The notes: generated by a model from the sequence alone, not told the origin. 64,000 bases of DNA from Tenrec ecaudatus (GCF_050624435.1 NC_134547.1:31927419-31991418); one strand, 5' to 3'; counted from the first letter of the stretch, positions 1 to 10,468 are shown. A program made the numbers and translations.

Positions 1-1207
1 TTCATTTTCCATGATGAAAGCCTCTTTCTGAAGTGGCCAGGTCGGCATGAAATCACAAAGTAGTGCATTATTCCTACCGATGTATTTCATAAGCTGAATC
101 ATGGCTTACCCTATGTTTCTGATCTGGATCTCGTTGCTGCTGGAATCCGAGATGCAGGGGGTTTGGGTGGATTCGGATGCCTCCAAGGTCAAAGCATCCG
201 TGTTGGATTGGTTATATTTGAACTCGGGGGAGATGGAAGCAGAAGTAAGTGTGCCTCGACCTCTGTGTGTGTCCATTTGCAGACGTGCATAAAACACGGG
301 AATCGTGCATTGCACACTCTGGCAACTGGAGTTTGTTCAGAGATGATCATAACAAAGGACCACCCAAGGACTTTGATGGAGGTCGGTCCATGATCCCCAG
401 AGGAGAAGCTGCTGGAGGGCTTCTGGGCTAAAGGGGAACCCCTGTGCTCCCCAAAAAGGTGCACCCTCCCATTTTCATGAAATAAAATACTGTGCCATCT
501 TGGTCATGGTGCTAGACATTCACCAGAGTCTAGAGAGGCAACAAGTACTCACCAATTACTAAGAACTGAAAAAAAGTTCAACCTTTCATGTTCGGTGAGT
601 TTTTGAGGATAAAGACACCGCCTTATCATCTTCCCTTTAGGAAAGAACATCAGGCAATAGTCTCTCCAGGGATAGCAACATCTGCAGAGTGCTGATGTGG
701 TAGGAATCCAATAAGAGAATAGGTCGGTGACTTGTTAACTGAAACGAACAAGTTCTTTTAAATGATTTTTGTAAACTAAAAGTACAATTTCATATAGTTT
801 TAGATATGTGTAAACTGTATTGTGCATATTTTTAAGCAATAAGAACTATTCAACTATTGTTATTACTGTTTCTGTGGTTGTCATCACATTGCGTATCTGA
901 GCAGGACCAGGCAGCGTGGTACTTCATTCCTCAACCAAAGTACTGATTCGACAAGGACTTTGTGTGCCTCTGTTTGGTGCCAGTATGACTCAGGCAGTCC
1001 TGAATTACAATGTAAATTGGGGCCTCCCTTTGGGGTACCTTCCTTTGAGCCAGAGCTCTCAGCAACTGAAGACGATCAAAGTGCAAAGCAGCTCACTCTC
1101 AGCAGTGGCCTTTCACAAGAGTCAGATTAGCCAATGTGGCCTCACATCTGCGGGGGTATCAGGCCTTATGCTAGAAGGAACCGTCATTTAAATAGCCCTG
1201 GCCCAGT
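1..1207. other. Unassigned unique sequence
   Basis: I recognise no gene, RNA or repeat here. A frame at 916-1191 is open for 91 codons on the plus strand. It opens with GTG, has its first ATG near 985, and shows no domain, signal peptide or membrane segment that I know. The 470-900 part is AT-rich. It could be unique intergenic sequence or a repeat too decayed to read by eye. Confidence 0.5.
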
Positions 1208-1471
1208 GAGTGCCCTGGTGGCCTACTGGGTTCTGCAGTGGACTGCTAACCACAGGGTCAACAATTCAAGCCCACTAGGCACTCTGTGGACTGTTGCTCA
1301 TGTGAAGATTTACCGCCTTAGAAACCCAAAGGGGAAAAAAAATAAATAAATAAAAATAAAAAATAAATAAATAAATAAATAAATAAAAATGAAACCCAAA
1401 GGGGTAGTTCTTTGTTATACTACACTACAGGGTCACTGTAAGTCAGAATTGACTCCGTGTTTGGGGTGTGG
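1208..1471 (+). repeat. AfroSINE-like SINE, interrupted
   Basis: The left end reads GTGCCCTGGTGGCC, matching the AfroSINE start, followed by a degraded tRNA-like promoter (CTGCTAACCACAGGGTCAAC, then TTCAAGCCCAC). The right part carries the RTE-like tail 'CAGGGTCACTGTAAGTCAG' ending near 1471. The copy is split at 1335-1390 by an A-rich insertion flanked by a 14-bp duplication. AfroSINEs are non-autonomous and depend on LINE machinery; the RTE-like tail suggests RTE. Confidence 0.85.
1335..1390 (+). mobile_element. Tail-only retroinsertion with 14-bp target duplication
   Basis: A 56-bp A-rich tract of AAATA-type repeats is bounded by two perfect copies of GAAACCCAAAGGGG, at 1321-1334 and 1391-1404. 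This word occurs once in a normal AfroSINE body, so the second copy is best read as a target-site duplication. The insert holds no element body, only a tail. It is most simply an extreme 5' truncation of a LINE-driven insertion; slippage alone would not duplicate the flank. Confidence 0.75.
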
Positions 1472-1477
1472 TGAGAA

Positions 1478-1673
1478 AAGTACCTGGTTGCCCAGTGGTT
1501 AGGCACAAATTGGACCTAGTCACAGAGCCAGAGAGTCAAACCCACTAGTCAATCCACGGAAGAAGAGAAGAGATGGTTCTCCGCAAATTTACAGTCTCAA
1601 AAAGCCTGTGGGGCAGTTCTCCTGTGTCCTACATGGTCACTTTGCGTCTGAATTGGCTTGATGAGTGTGTTTG
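1478..1673 (+). repeat. AfroSINE-like SINE
   Basis: This second copy lies directly downstream of the first in the same orientation. It starts near AGTACCTGGTTGCCCAGTGG, continues through an RNA polymerase III B-box relic (GAGTCAAACCCACTAG), and ends with CCTACATGGTCACTTTGCG and TTGGCTTGATG. It is heavily diverged, so it is an older copy. Confidence 0.8.
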
Positions 1674-2235
1674 GGGATCTATTGAAGATTAGACCCCAAA
1701 CAACTATTTGAGGCAGTTGTAGGGAAGGGGGCAGGGTGATTGGAGCCCCTAGGAGCCCAGCCAAAGGGAACTTAAGCCTTCTTCCTCCTTTCACTCAATG
1801 ACACCCACCCCCCCAGGATGCACCCCCACCAGCCACAGAGACAGCTTTGTTCTCATACAGTCCCTGTGCTCTCCTGCCTCAGGCTCCAGCCTCACCACCC
1901 CTTTAGTCGGGAACGCCCTCTCTTGTGCCATCGAATTGCTGCCCTCTCCTGCAGCTTTCAGCTCCGCTGCCTCTGTCTCCACGAAGCCCTCCCTGATCCA
2001 GCCATGGTGGCCTGGGAGACCTATCATCAAAGGTTTTGTTTTCTTTCAGAAGGGCTTCTAACAAGGTGACACTGGACAGTTAGGCAATCCCATCTCTCTG
2101 CCAGTTCAATGGGCACAGGGGCTGCAGGTTGATTATAGTTAGTATTGTTGCTGATGCAACTGCTGATTCTCACCGCCCAGCACAGTGCTTCGCTATCCAT
2201 GGACATTGCAAGTAGAGATGGATATGAGGGTGGAA
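1674..2235. other. Unassigned sequence with possible MIR relic
   Basis: No gene is recognised. The stretch 1920-2015, with CCACGAAGCCCTCCCTGAT, resembles the reverse complement of an ancient MIR SINE (AAGCCTTCCCTGA core). The match is weak and read by eye only. Confidence 0.35.
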
Positions 2236-2459
2236 GGATGGATGGATGCGTGGATGGGTGCATGCATTGGTGGGAGGATGGGTGGGCGGAAGGATGGATG
2301 GATGGGTGGATGGGTGCATGCATTGGTGGGAGGATGGGTGGGTGGAAGGATGGATGGATGCGTGGATGGGTGCATGCATTGGTGGGAGGATGGGTGGGTG
2401 GAAGGATGGATGGATGCGTGGATGGGTGCATGCATTGGTGGGAGGATGGGTGGGTGGAA
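2236..2459. repeat. 56-bp minisatellite, four copies
   Basis: Units start at 2236, 2292, 2348 and 2404, an exact 56-bp spacing. Each unit holds three GGAT words, then GTGCATGCATTGGTGGGAGG, then GGGTGGGTGGAA. Copies differ at a few positions (GCG/GGG, GGGCGG/GGGTGG). As 56 is not a multiple of three, each copy shifts frame, so several overlapping reading frames stay open on both strands. These frames (about 94-225 codons) are repeat artefacts. Confidence 0.95.
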
Positions 2460-2513
2460 GAAAGAATGAAGAAGGCAGTCGGGAAGGAGAGGGAGAGGCA
2501 TGGAACTCTAGAC

Positions 2514-2706
2514 CAGCGGTTCTCAACCTGTGGGTCACAACCCCCCTGGGGGTCAGACGACCCTTTCATAGGGGTCACCTGATTCATAAGAGTAGCAAAC
2601 CTACAGTTATGAAGTAGCAACAAAAATAATTTTATGGTTCGGAGGTCACCACAACATGAGGAACTGTATGAAAGGGTCATGGCATTAGGAAGGTTGAGGA
2701 CCACTG
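2514..2706. mobile_element. SPIN-like hAT non-autonomous transposon
   Basis: The 193-bp element begins CAGCGGTTCTCAACCT and ends with AGGTTGAGGACCACTG, giving 16-bp terminal inverted repeats with two mismatches. It is flanked by perfect 8-bp duplications CTCTAGAC (2506-2513 and 2707-2714), the hAT hallmark, with a central TA as expected for the Buster-type hAT group. End and body wording resembles the SPIN family, known from tenrec, bushbaby, bats, opossum, frog and lizard. It has no coding capacity. The family name is from memory; the hAT call is direct. Confidence 0.85.
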
Positions 2707-2714
2707 CTCTAGAC

Positions 2715-2943
2715 CAGGGTCAGTAAACTGTGGCTCTCGACTGACATGCAGCTCTTTCAATACGTGTATGTGGCCCTGAAGTAAAATAAAAATGAAAATA
2801 AAATGATCAAAATTTCATTAACAATATTACTTTCAATTGCCCTTACTTGTAAAACATATTTATGGCTCTTGAATAATTTTTACCCTGCTGTGCAGGTGAG
2901 GGACAGGATTGGCTCTTCCATCTCAACAGTTTACCAACTCCTG
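2715..2943. mobile_element. Second hAT-type non-autonomous transposon
   Basis: The element opens CAGGGTCAGTAAACTGTGG and closes AACAGTTTACCAACTCCTG, so the ends form an inverted repeat around GTAAACTGT with a one-base gap. Its left 8-bp flank is CTCTAGAC and its right flank CTCTAGCA (2944-2951), a duplication with a two-base difference. The interior is AT-rich with repeated GGCTCT words. It is non-coding. I cannot name the family. It directly abuts the duplication of the preceding hAT element. Confidence 0.75.
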
Positions 2944-2951
2944 CTCTAGCA

Positions 2952-3208
2952 GGGGCACACCGAAGCTGACACAAGGACAAGGGCCCCCAACTGGCACGGG
3001 CTTTGAGAAGGTCAATGTGGCAGAGGCCGTGTGACAGAGAGGGCAGCTCAGAGGGGAGCAGGGCAGGGCCCAGGCTCGCAGCACCTGCTGAGAAGCTTGG
3101 ACTTGATTCGGTGGGAGAAGGACGGTGAGAAGTTGTCCCAGCCCAGTGAAAGAGCAGTCTACTTCAATAGCCAGCCCAAGCTCAGATGGTTGATGGGCGC
3201 CCACCCCC

Positions 3209-3245
<37 letters not shown>

Positions 3246-5239
3246 CACCACCACCTCACTCTTCTCCCTCTCTGCCTTTCACTTTGAGGCCATCAACATT
3301 TCCCATCACTGCCACGCGAAAAGTAAGTACATCATACGTTAATTTGTATTGTCACTGCGCTGTGCAGCCGTGGTAAAGAGCACATTCATTTTTAATCCAC
3401 TATGAATAATATATAAATATGTATACAGTGTGGAGGGTCAAGAGGAGTGAGGAGAAAGCCAGTCGTACATTGTTTATAACAAAAGTGGCGGAAAGGAGAT
3501 ATTTTTCTTACTTGCTGCGATGGAAACATCTGCTCTTTCTTGTACCTGAGGGGGAGAGGAAAGTGCTTGCCCTTGGGGGCGACCATCCATTCATTACAAT
3601 GCGACGCTTGTGGGCAGCGGGTTTCATGGATGGGATGGGGCTGCTACCTGGTACTTTCTCCTCAGCCTTGGTCTACCAGCCCTCAGGCCTAGGCTTGTGG
3701 GGGCGAGACTGCCCCTCGTGAACCTCTCCCACCTCCGGAAGCCCACTGCCAGGCGTTGCCTCTGTGGGTCTTCGCCGTTGCCAGAAGAAAGATCTGGTAC
3801 AGAGGCTTCTTCCCATTTGACCGAGAGGAAGTACTGGGCCAGGGAGCTCACAGTGGGAGGGTTTCTGAGCAGCAAGGCAACCTTTGGATTGCTCAAATCC
3901 TGCATCTACCTCTCCCCTGTGGCCCCGCCTGACACTGTCTGTTCACCTCTTATTGGCAAGTTCTTTACAAGATTCTCTTCAGGGCAGACCCTAGGGTGCT
4001 CCATCGGTAGCCCGTGAGCATTCTGAAGGGTGTGAGCAATAGAGCATGCACACACCCAAGTGTACACCCCTTACATGCACACCCATGTACCCCTATGGGG
4101 CACGGGGCATGGGCCGTAGCATTGGCCACAGGTCGACACCAAAGGGAGGCCTAGCGCTCCCACCACAAAGCCTTCTGAATCCATGGTAGCCTGTTTCCAG
4201 GAGCACCCAACGTGCATTCACCTGAGCAGGCTGCAGTTGGGCTTAGCTGGTGTTTCCAGTGTCCCAGGGGTGGGGAGGCAGGGCATCTGTTCTATGCACC
4301 TTTCACAATACCCACCCAATGCGAGCTGAATGACCCCGTGACATCAAGCTGCTTCTTAGTGAGTGTCGGTCAGCAGATTGTTCTAGAGAGGAAGGGGCCA
4401 CAGCAACCCAGAAGGAGAAAGCACCATCTTCAAAATAGACACCCATGCAGAGAGCTTTGTCAGAGGCTGCGACGGACATGTGTGATGAAGCCTGCCTCCC
4501 AGGAGAAGCAAGATGGAGGGGACTGCAGTTCCCACCTGAGGTAGATGCAGTGAAACCGAAAGATGCTCTAGCAGGCCTTTGGGTCAGGCCCACCGGGTCT
4601 TTCATTTACAGTTTAAATAAAGAGAAAAAGACATGTTGGAAAATGAAAGCAACATCTCTTCTGTGCCTTCGAAATCTGCCCTGGCCGCAATCCTCTTGCC
4701 CCGTGAGTGGACACATATCACGGAGAACGCTGACAGGGTCAGGACCAGCCTGGCTGACATGGAAGGCCAGGTCCCAGGTGCACAGAGCCCGAACCTGGCC
4801 CCACTGGCCTCATCGACTCCCCATTTCCACTCTGGGACACCTTCTTGGGAATATAGGATCAGAGAGTCTTCCTAAGCCAGGCTTTTGGTCACTGTCTTCC
4901 GGAAGAGACCAGGGGAGGGAGTGGGGAGCAGTAGTCCCCAGAAGCGCCTGGCAGGTCACCCTGGAGCTTGGGAAGAGGCCCCTCTGAAGGACACCCAGAG
5001 GTGCTTCATAGCAGCACCACTTCCATTAGAGCCCACCTGGAAGCTGCTGGACCTTGAGACTAAAGGCCCCTGGGAAAGACATGTGGCAACGTAAGCAAAG
5101 CTCGGCCAGCCAGGTGTCTGTCAAGTTGTCAGAGCGCGCTGCCTTGCATGTTGCTAAAATGCCGGGAACATGGCTCCTCATCTCTCGAATGCCAGCAGAG
5201 TCACTCATGGTGGACAGGGTGGCCCTAGAGCTTTCACAC
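2952..5239. other. Unassigned, mostly unique sequence
   Basis: I see no supported gene. The longest plus frames (3610-4017 and 4445-4987) lack recognisable domains and sit in GC-rich sequence where chance frames are expected. A CA tract lies at 3209-3244. The part 4030-4110 holds short CA-rich words. Confidence 0.5.
3209..3244. repeat. (CA)n microsatellite
   Basis: About 18 uninterrupted CA units follow CCCACCCCCA. Confidence 0.97.
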
Positions 5240-5462
5240 CAGGGGTCCTCAAACTGTGGCCCGCGGGCCACATGCGGCCCGCCGAGGACATTTATCCGGC
5301 ACGCCAGGTGCTTTGCCCCGCTTTGTTTTTCACTTCAAAATAAGATATGTGCAGTGTGCATAGGAATTGGTTCATAGTTTTTTTTTAAACTATAGCCCAG
5401 CCCTCCAATGGGTCTGAGGGACAGTGAACTGGCCCCCTGTTGAAAAAGTTTGAGGACCCCTG
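5240..5462. mobile_element. OC1-like hAT non-autonomous transposon
   Basis: This 223-bp element starts CAGGGGTCCTCAAACTGTGG and ends GTTTGAGGACCCCTG, near-perfect inverted repeats of about 15 bp. The flanking 8-mers TTTCACAC and TTCCAGAC match at six of eight positions, an aged target duplication. The interior has GGCCCGCGGGCC near the left end, and a right half shared almost word for word with the copy at 51094-51325. The ends resemble OC1 (OposCharlie1), another hAT family linked to horizontal transfer; the name is from memory. Confidence 0.82.
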
Positions 5463-6416
5463 TTCCAGACTGATTTCGGAAGAAAGGCCTGGTGATCAGC
5501 TGCCAAAAATTAGCAAATGGACACCTTATAGACCACAGCAGACTAGTGTCTGATAAAGGGCTGGCAGAGGCACCCCTGGGTTGGAAGTCGCTTAAAATGC
5601 ACAGGGGCTGTGACAATGGGCTCAAGCAGGCAGGCAACCAGGAAGGCCAACCTAGGGCCATGTTGGTCACAAAGTCCCACCACACAGGGCATTAGATTCC
5701 TGGTTTCCTGAAGTAGGCCTGCCAGAAGCCCACCTGACATGACCTTGCCAACAGACTCATCAGAACATGGTCTGGTCTCTCCTTGACTTGGTATCCTTCT
5801 TGAAGTCCCCAAGGCCCCACCTGCTGCTCACTCAGTGTTCTGCTTGGAACCTGAAGATGCAAACTCAGTCCCGCTCCGTGTCCCGCCACTCTCCTAGGTT
5901 CAAGAGCACCCGTGGCAAGTCCAATTTTAAAAGCATACATAACAGCCTATTGGCCCTGCACCGGCAGCTATTTTCTCAGTTTTGCTTTTTAAATTTAAAT
6001 TTCCCTTATTCCAAATAGGTGAGAATGATGCCAATCAGGTATATAATTTATGTTTTCATTAAAAAAAATTCATCCATCTAACCCAACCTGCTAGAACACT
6101 TGGGAAATTTCTTCCTGCAAATAATTTAGGTTTCTAATTTCCTGTGATTTGGGTTTTGATTTTTAAAAGGTGCTGAATGAAAGTGCACGCTCTTCAAAGT
6201 GAATGTCGATCCATGTGGGAAGATGTTAGAGTTGGAGACAAGGCCAGGGATGTGCGTGGATGTGTGCTCATGCAGCATGTAACGCAGACACAGACGCTGG
6301 AGGGTGGGCGCCTCTCTCCAGAAATATAAGGGGCCTCAAAAGGTGCGTGGGAAAATGATGTCCATTTTTATTTCATTTGTTCTTATTTCATTCATCTTTA
6401 AGCTCCCATCCCACCC
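5463..6416. other. Unassigned unique sequence
   Basis: No gene or repeat is recognised. The part 5970-6180 is AT-rich and contains TTTAAATTTAAATTT. A frame at 5767-6018 is open but featureless. Confidence 0.5.

Positions 6417-6461
<45 letters not shown>
6417..6461. repeat. (TG)n microsatellite
   Basis: About 22 TG units lie between CCACCC and AAATTTTCTC. Confidence 0.97.
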
Positions 6462-6464
<3 letters not shown>

Positions 6465-6656
6465 TTTTCTCTCTCAGCAGACAGGACCTGCAAGTGCATG
6501 CACTCCAGCAGCAGTGAGCGCTCTGGGCACCTGGTCTTGATTTCTACTACTGTTCTCCAAGCAAAGGCACTGGATCCCTTGGAGTAACGGCCAGTTGTAG
6601 ACCAGAAACAGACCAGATGAGACTGGAGCATCTCTTTCTGGTCAGTGCCAGAAAGT

Positions 6657-6822
6657 ACGGACCTACTGCCATCGAGTGGATTCTGACTCAAGGTGGTGTG
6701 ACATGGGGTGCCCAGGTGGTCAGTTGTTACAGGAACCAACAGCCTCATCTTTCTCCAAAAAGCTGCTGGTCAGTTTCACCCACTGACCAAGTGGTAAGCA
6801 GTCCAGTGCTTAGAAAGCACTG
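6657..6822 (-). repeat. AfroSINE-like SINE, minus strand
   Basis: Read on the minus strand this has the AfroSINE layout. The plus strand shows the reversed tail ACTGCCATCGAGTGGATTCT, then CTTTCTCCAAAAAGCTGCTG, the reversed B-box region and a degraded start. Part of the middle is lost or altered (GGTGCCCAGGTGGTC). Confidence 0.8.
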
Positions 6823-6897
6823 AAATGCTCAACAAGACACAGAAAAATAAATTAGCATTGTATTATAGCCCATAGTATTAGGTAAATATCCATAATG

Positions 6898-7127
6898 CCA
6901 TCCTGATATATATCTATATCTATATCTATATCTATATCTATATCTATATCTATATCTATATCTATATCTATATCTATATCTATATCTATATCTATATCTA
7001 TATCTATATCTATATCTATATCTATATCTATATCTATATCTATATCTATATCTATATCTATCTATATATCTATATCTATATCTATCTATATATCTATACC
7101 ATCCTGATATATATATATATATAAATT
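6898..7127. repeat. (TATCTA)n hexanucleotide array
   Basis: About 190 bp of near-perfect TATCTA units lies inside two copies of CCATCCTGATATATAT, at 6898-6913 and 7099-7114. The last 45 bp mixes TATC and TATATC units, and the right copy runs into a pure TA tract. The duplicated 16-mer suggests a tandem duplication of the locus, not slippage alone. Confidence 0.95.
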
Positions 7128-7361
7128 ATCCAACTAATCCCCCAGAGGAATAATCAATGGTGATGTCTCCCCCCTGCTGGAGGAGGCATAGCATCACCCC
7201 CACTGCTTATACGAGGGTGGCACACAGGGACTTCTTTCCCAAGAGGACAGGATCAGCTGGGGCAGCCACAGTACCTCACTCAGGCAATCAAAACCCCTTC
7301 AAGTCAGTTCCCATGCAAAGAGATGCTGTTGGTCAAAGGAGAAACGCTCCCTAAGATTCCC
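7128..7361. other. Unassigned sequence
   Basis: No gene or repeat is recognised in this short stretch between the hexanucleotide array and the L1 insertion. Confidence 0.5.
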
Positions 7362-7374
7362 AAGGCTGTCCATC

Positions 7375-7574
7375 TTTTTTTTTTTAATCATTTTATTGGG
7401 GGCTCTTACATCTCTTATCACAATCCATACATTCCTCCAGTGTGTCAAGCACATTTGCACATGTGCCGCCATCATCATTTTCAAAGCATTCTCTTCCCAC
7501 TTGAGCCTCTTCCCTCCGCTCCCCATTTTCTTCCCCTCCCTCCCCAACCCACCCTCCCTCATGAAACCTTGATA

Positions 7575-7607
<33 letters not shown>

Positions 7608-8180
7608 TATATACTATGAAACTATATATATTTCCATATCTTACATCATCCTGTCACCCCTCATTCACTTTTCCATTATTTTACCCCCGAGAGGGGGTTC
7701 TAGGTTGATCCTTGCATTGGTTCCCCCTTTCTCCTCCCTCCTCCCCTAATCCTCCTGGTATCTCTACTCTCATCGTTGACCTTGGGGTGTTTATCTATCC
7801 TGGATTCCCTGTGTTGGGGCTTCTTATCTGTAGCAGTGTGCATGCTCTGGTCTAATCTGGTTTGTGAGGTAGAATTGAGGCCATAATAGTGGGGGGAAGG
7901 AAGCACCAAAGAACTAGAGGAAAGCTGTGTGTTTCATTGGTGCTATACTGTACCCTGACTGGCTCAATCTGTCCAATTGTCTACAGATGGGCATTGGGTC
8001 TCCACTCCATGGCCCTCTCCCCTTCACCTTGGGTATGATTTTATTCTGAGTCTTAGATGGCTGATACCAGATCCTATCGACAACTCATGATCACACAGAC
8101 TAGTGTGCTTCTTCCATGTGGGCTTTGTTGCTTCTAAGCTACATGGCCGCTTGTGTACCTTCAAGCCTTTAAGAGCCCAG
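7375..8180 (-). mobile_element. 5'-truncated L1 (3' UTR only), minus strand
   Basis: The insertion starts with a poly-T (reversed poly-A tail), then ATTTTATTGGGGGCTCTTAC. It continues through the reversed 3' UTR shared with the other L1 copies in this window (for example CCTGACTGGCTCA and TTCAAGCCTTTAAGA). It is bounded by a perfect 13-bp target duplication AAGGCTGTCCATC at 7362-7374 and 8181-8193. The insert is 806 bp and contains no ORF2 sequence. The intact duplication suggests fairly recent insertion, though the body has point changes. Confidence 0.93.
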
Positions 8181-8193
8181 AAGGCTGTCCATC

Positions 8194-8495
8194 ATTATGG
8201 GAGCACCTTCCTGATCTTTTGTTGCTGGGGCAGTGGTGGGTTTTGTTCTTCATATGCACCACCTGTTGGGCTGCACATTCCATAGGCTGTAGCTCATTTC
8301 ATCCAGCCAACAGAGTGGTGAGCCATTACCATCATGACCCAATGAGAGGCAGAAAACCCGAGAGTCGGAACAGTTACATGGATGGCTCCTAAAAGAGAGA
8401 TCAGGTCTGAATCCAGGCACCTCACAGACATCAGGCCGCATTCTCACCCCATTCTGTCAAGGATGCGTGATGTTAACATGACTTGGATCACTTGG
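8194..8495. other. Unassigned sequence
   Basis: This lies between the L1 target duplication and the next AfroSINE. I recognise no gene or repeat. Confidence 0.45.
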
Positions 8496-8600
8496 AAGGA
8501 GCCCAGTAGCACAGTGGGATATGTTTCAGGCTGCAAACCAAGAGGTCAGTGGATCAAACCCACCAGGCGTGCCTTGGGAGAACACTGTCTCTGAAACCCT
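8496..8600 (+). repeat. AfroSINE-like SINE, 5' part
   Basis: It starts AAGGAGCCCAGTAGCACAGT, has the promoter region GGCTGCAAACCAAGAGGTCA and the B-box-like GGATCAAACCCACCAGG, and stops after GAAACCCTAATG. The RTE-like tail is missing, so this is a 3'-truncated or decayed copy. Confidence 0.75.
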
Positions 8601-8699
8601 AATGTTAAATAAGAGGTAAATGGCTGGTTGCCAAGTATGGATACATGAGTCACAATACAATACTCCCTACGATTTACTACCTATTGTAGGACATTATGT

Positions 8700-9270
8700 T
8701 AAGGCATTCATTCGGCTGTGTGGACCATAACAAAGTGCAGATTGCCTTTAGAAGAATGAGAATTCCAGAACACTGCCCTGTGCTCCTGGGGTCCATGTGC
8801 CTGGATCGAGAGGCAGCTGGGCCGATAGAACAAGGATGAACGGCCTTGTTTGAAATCAAGAAGGGCTCCAGTCAGTGTTCCATCCTTCACCACACTCACT
8901 CAATCCGTCCTCTGAGCAAATCATCAGAGGAGCTGGATCATATGGAGAAGGATGTTACATCAGGTTTGGAGGCAGGCTAATTCACAACCTTCAATATGCA
9001 GATGACACACTCATGCTTGTTGAAATTAAGGAGGATGAAACAATTGCTGATGAAGATCAAGATGTGCAGCCTTTAGTATGGATTACAATTAATTGTAAAG
9101 AAGAAAAATCCTCACTATTAGACCGATAGGTAAAATCAAGATAAATAGAGAAGATTGGCATTGTCATCTTTCTTGGATCTACAATCAATGCTCATGGAAG
9201 CCATTGTCCAGAGATCAAAGGATGCACTGCATTAGGTAAATCTGCTGCACAAGACCTCTTTAAAGTGTTG
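8700..9270 (+). mobile_element. RTE/BovB-type LINE, reverse transcriptase part
   Basis: The plus strand resembles the afrotherian RTE pol gene. A frame at 8875-9129 encodes the catalytic reverse transcriptase box L-Q-Y-A-D-D (QYADD at 8992-9006). The same nucleotides occur in the RTE copy at 38319-38333. The upstream part (GGCTGTGTGGACCATAACAA) also fits RTE pol. Frameshifts and stops show it is dead. The element resumes at 10371 after an L1 insertion. Confidence 0.85.
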
Positions 9271-9282
9271 AAAAGCAAGGAT

Positions 9283-10358
9283 TTTTTAAAAATAAATAAT
9301 TTTATTAAAATAAATCATTTTATTGGTGGAACATACAGATCTTATAATACGCCATACATCCCTCGTATCAAACACATTTGTACATGTTGCCATCATCCAT
9401 TTCAAAACATTTTCTTTCTACTTGAGCCCTTGGTATTAGCTCCTCTTTTTATTTTCCCTCCATCTCCCACCCTACCACCCTCATGAACCTCTTGATAAAT
9501 TATAAATTATTATTTTCACATCTTACACTATCTACTGTCTCCCATGTTTCTGTTGTTCATCATCTGAGGAGGGGGTAGGGTTATATGTCAATCATTGTGA
9601 TCAGTTCCCCCTTTCTCCTCTACCTTCATGGCATCGCTACTCCCATTACTATTCTTGAGGGGTTGATCTGTCCTGGATTCTGTGTGTCCAATGCTCTTAT
9701 CCGTGTACATGATCTAGTCTAGTCAGATTTGTAAGGTAGAACTGGGGTCATGATAGTGGGGAAGGAAGCATTAAAGAACTAGAGGAATATTGTATATTTT
9801 GTTGGTGCTATACTGCATCCTGGCTGGCTCATCCCTTCCTTGTGACCTTCTGTGAGGGGATGTTCTATTGTCCACAGATGGCTTTGGGTATCCATTCCAA
9901 CCCCCCTCATTCAAATCAATATGATTGTTTTGGGTCTTCTGATACCTGATCCTGTCAACACCTGGTGATGACACAGGCTGGGGTGCTACTTCCATGTGGT
10001 CTTTGTTGCTTCCCAGCTAGATGACCAGTTGTTTATCTTCAATCCTTTAAGACCCCACATGCTATATCTTTTAATAGCCGGGTACCATCAGCTTTCTTCA
10101 CCACATTTGCTTATGCACCCATTTTGTCTTCAGCAATCATTTTCCAGAAGGTGAACATCATAGAATGGCAGGTTATTAAAACAAAGCGTTCTTGCATTGA
10201 GGGAGTACTTGAGCCCAATGTCCATCTGCTACCTTGATATTTAACATATGTACTTGGACCTATATCCTTATCATTATATATAAAGATATTTATATTTTAC
10301 ATGCCTGTATTTATACCTCTATCAATGTCTTTGCCTCCTAGTTCTTTCCTCTATTTCC
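9283..10358 (-). mobile_element. L1 3' UTR inserted into the RTE, minus strand
   Basis: A T-rich start is followed by TCATTTTATTGGTGGAAC and about 1.07 kb of reversed L1 3' UTR, ending at CCTCTATTTCC. Flanks AAAAGCAAGGAT (9271-9282) and AAAAGAAATGAT (10359-10370) match at 10 of 12 positions, an aged target duplication. RTE sequence stops at 9270 and resumes just after, so this L1 is younger than the RTE copy. It extends further upstream in the UTR than the copy at 7375. Confidence 0.88.
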
Positions 10359-10370
10359 AAAAGAAATGAT

Positions 10371-10410
10371 CTTACTTTGAGGATTAAAGTAAGCCTGGCA
10401 GAAGCCATGG

Positions 10411-10468
<58 letters not shown>

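Noticed and set aside
916..1191. 91-codon frame as a small gene or retrocopy
   Set aside because: It opens with GTG, has no recognised homolog or motif, and lies just before SINEs; kept only as a note on the unassigned region.
2236..2459. Regular 56-bp direct repeats as a CRISPR array
   Set aside because: There are no unique spacers; the whole 56 bp is the repeat unit, and the genome is mammalian.
2027..2704. Open frames of 94-225 codons on both strands
   Set aside because: Produced by the 56-bp minisatellite, and the longest also runs through the SPIN-like element.
8992..9006. Reverse transcriptase box (QYADD) as a possible domesticated or defence gene
   Set aside because: The surrounding sequence is a broken RTE LINE with indels and an L1 inside it; the same box occurs in a second dead copy at 38319.
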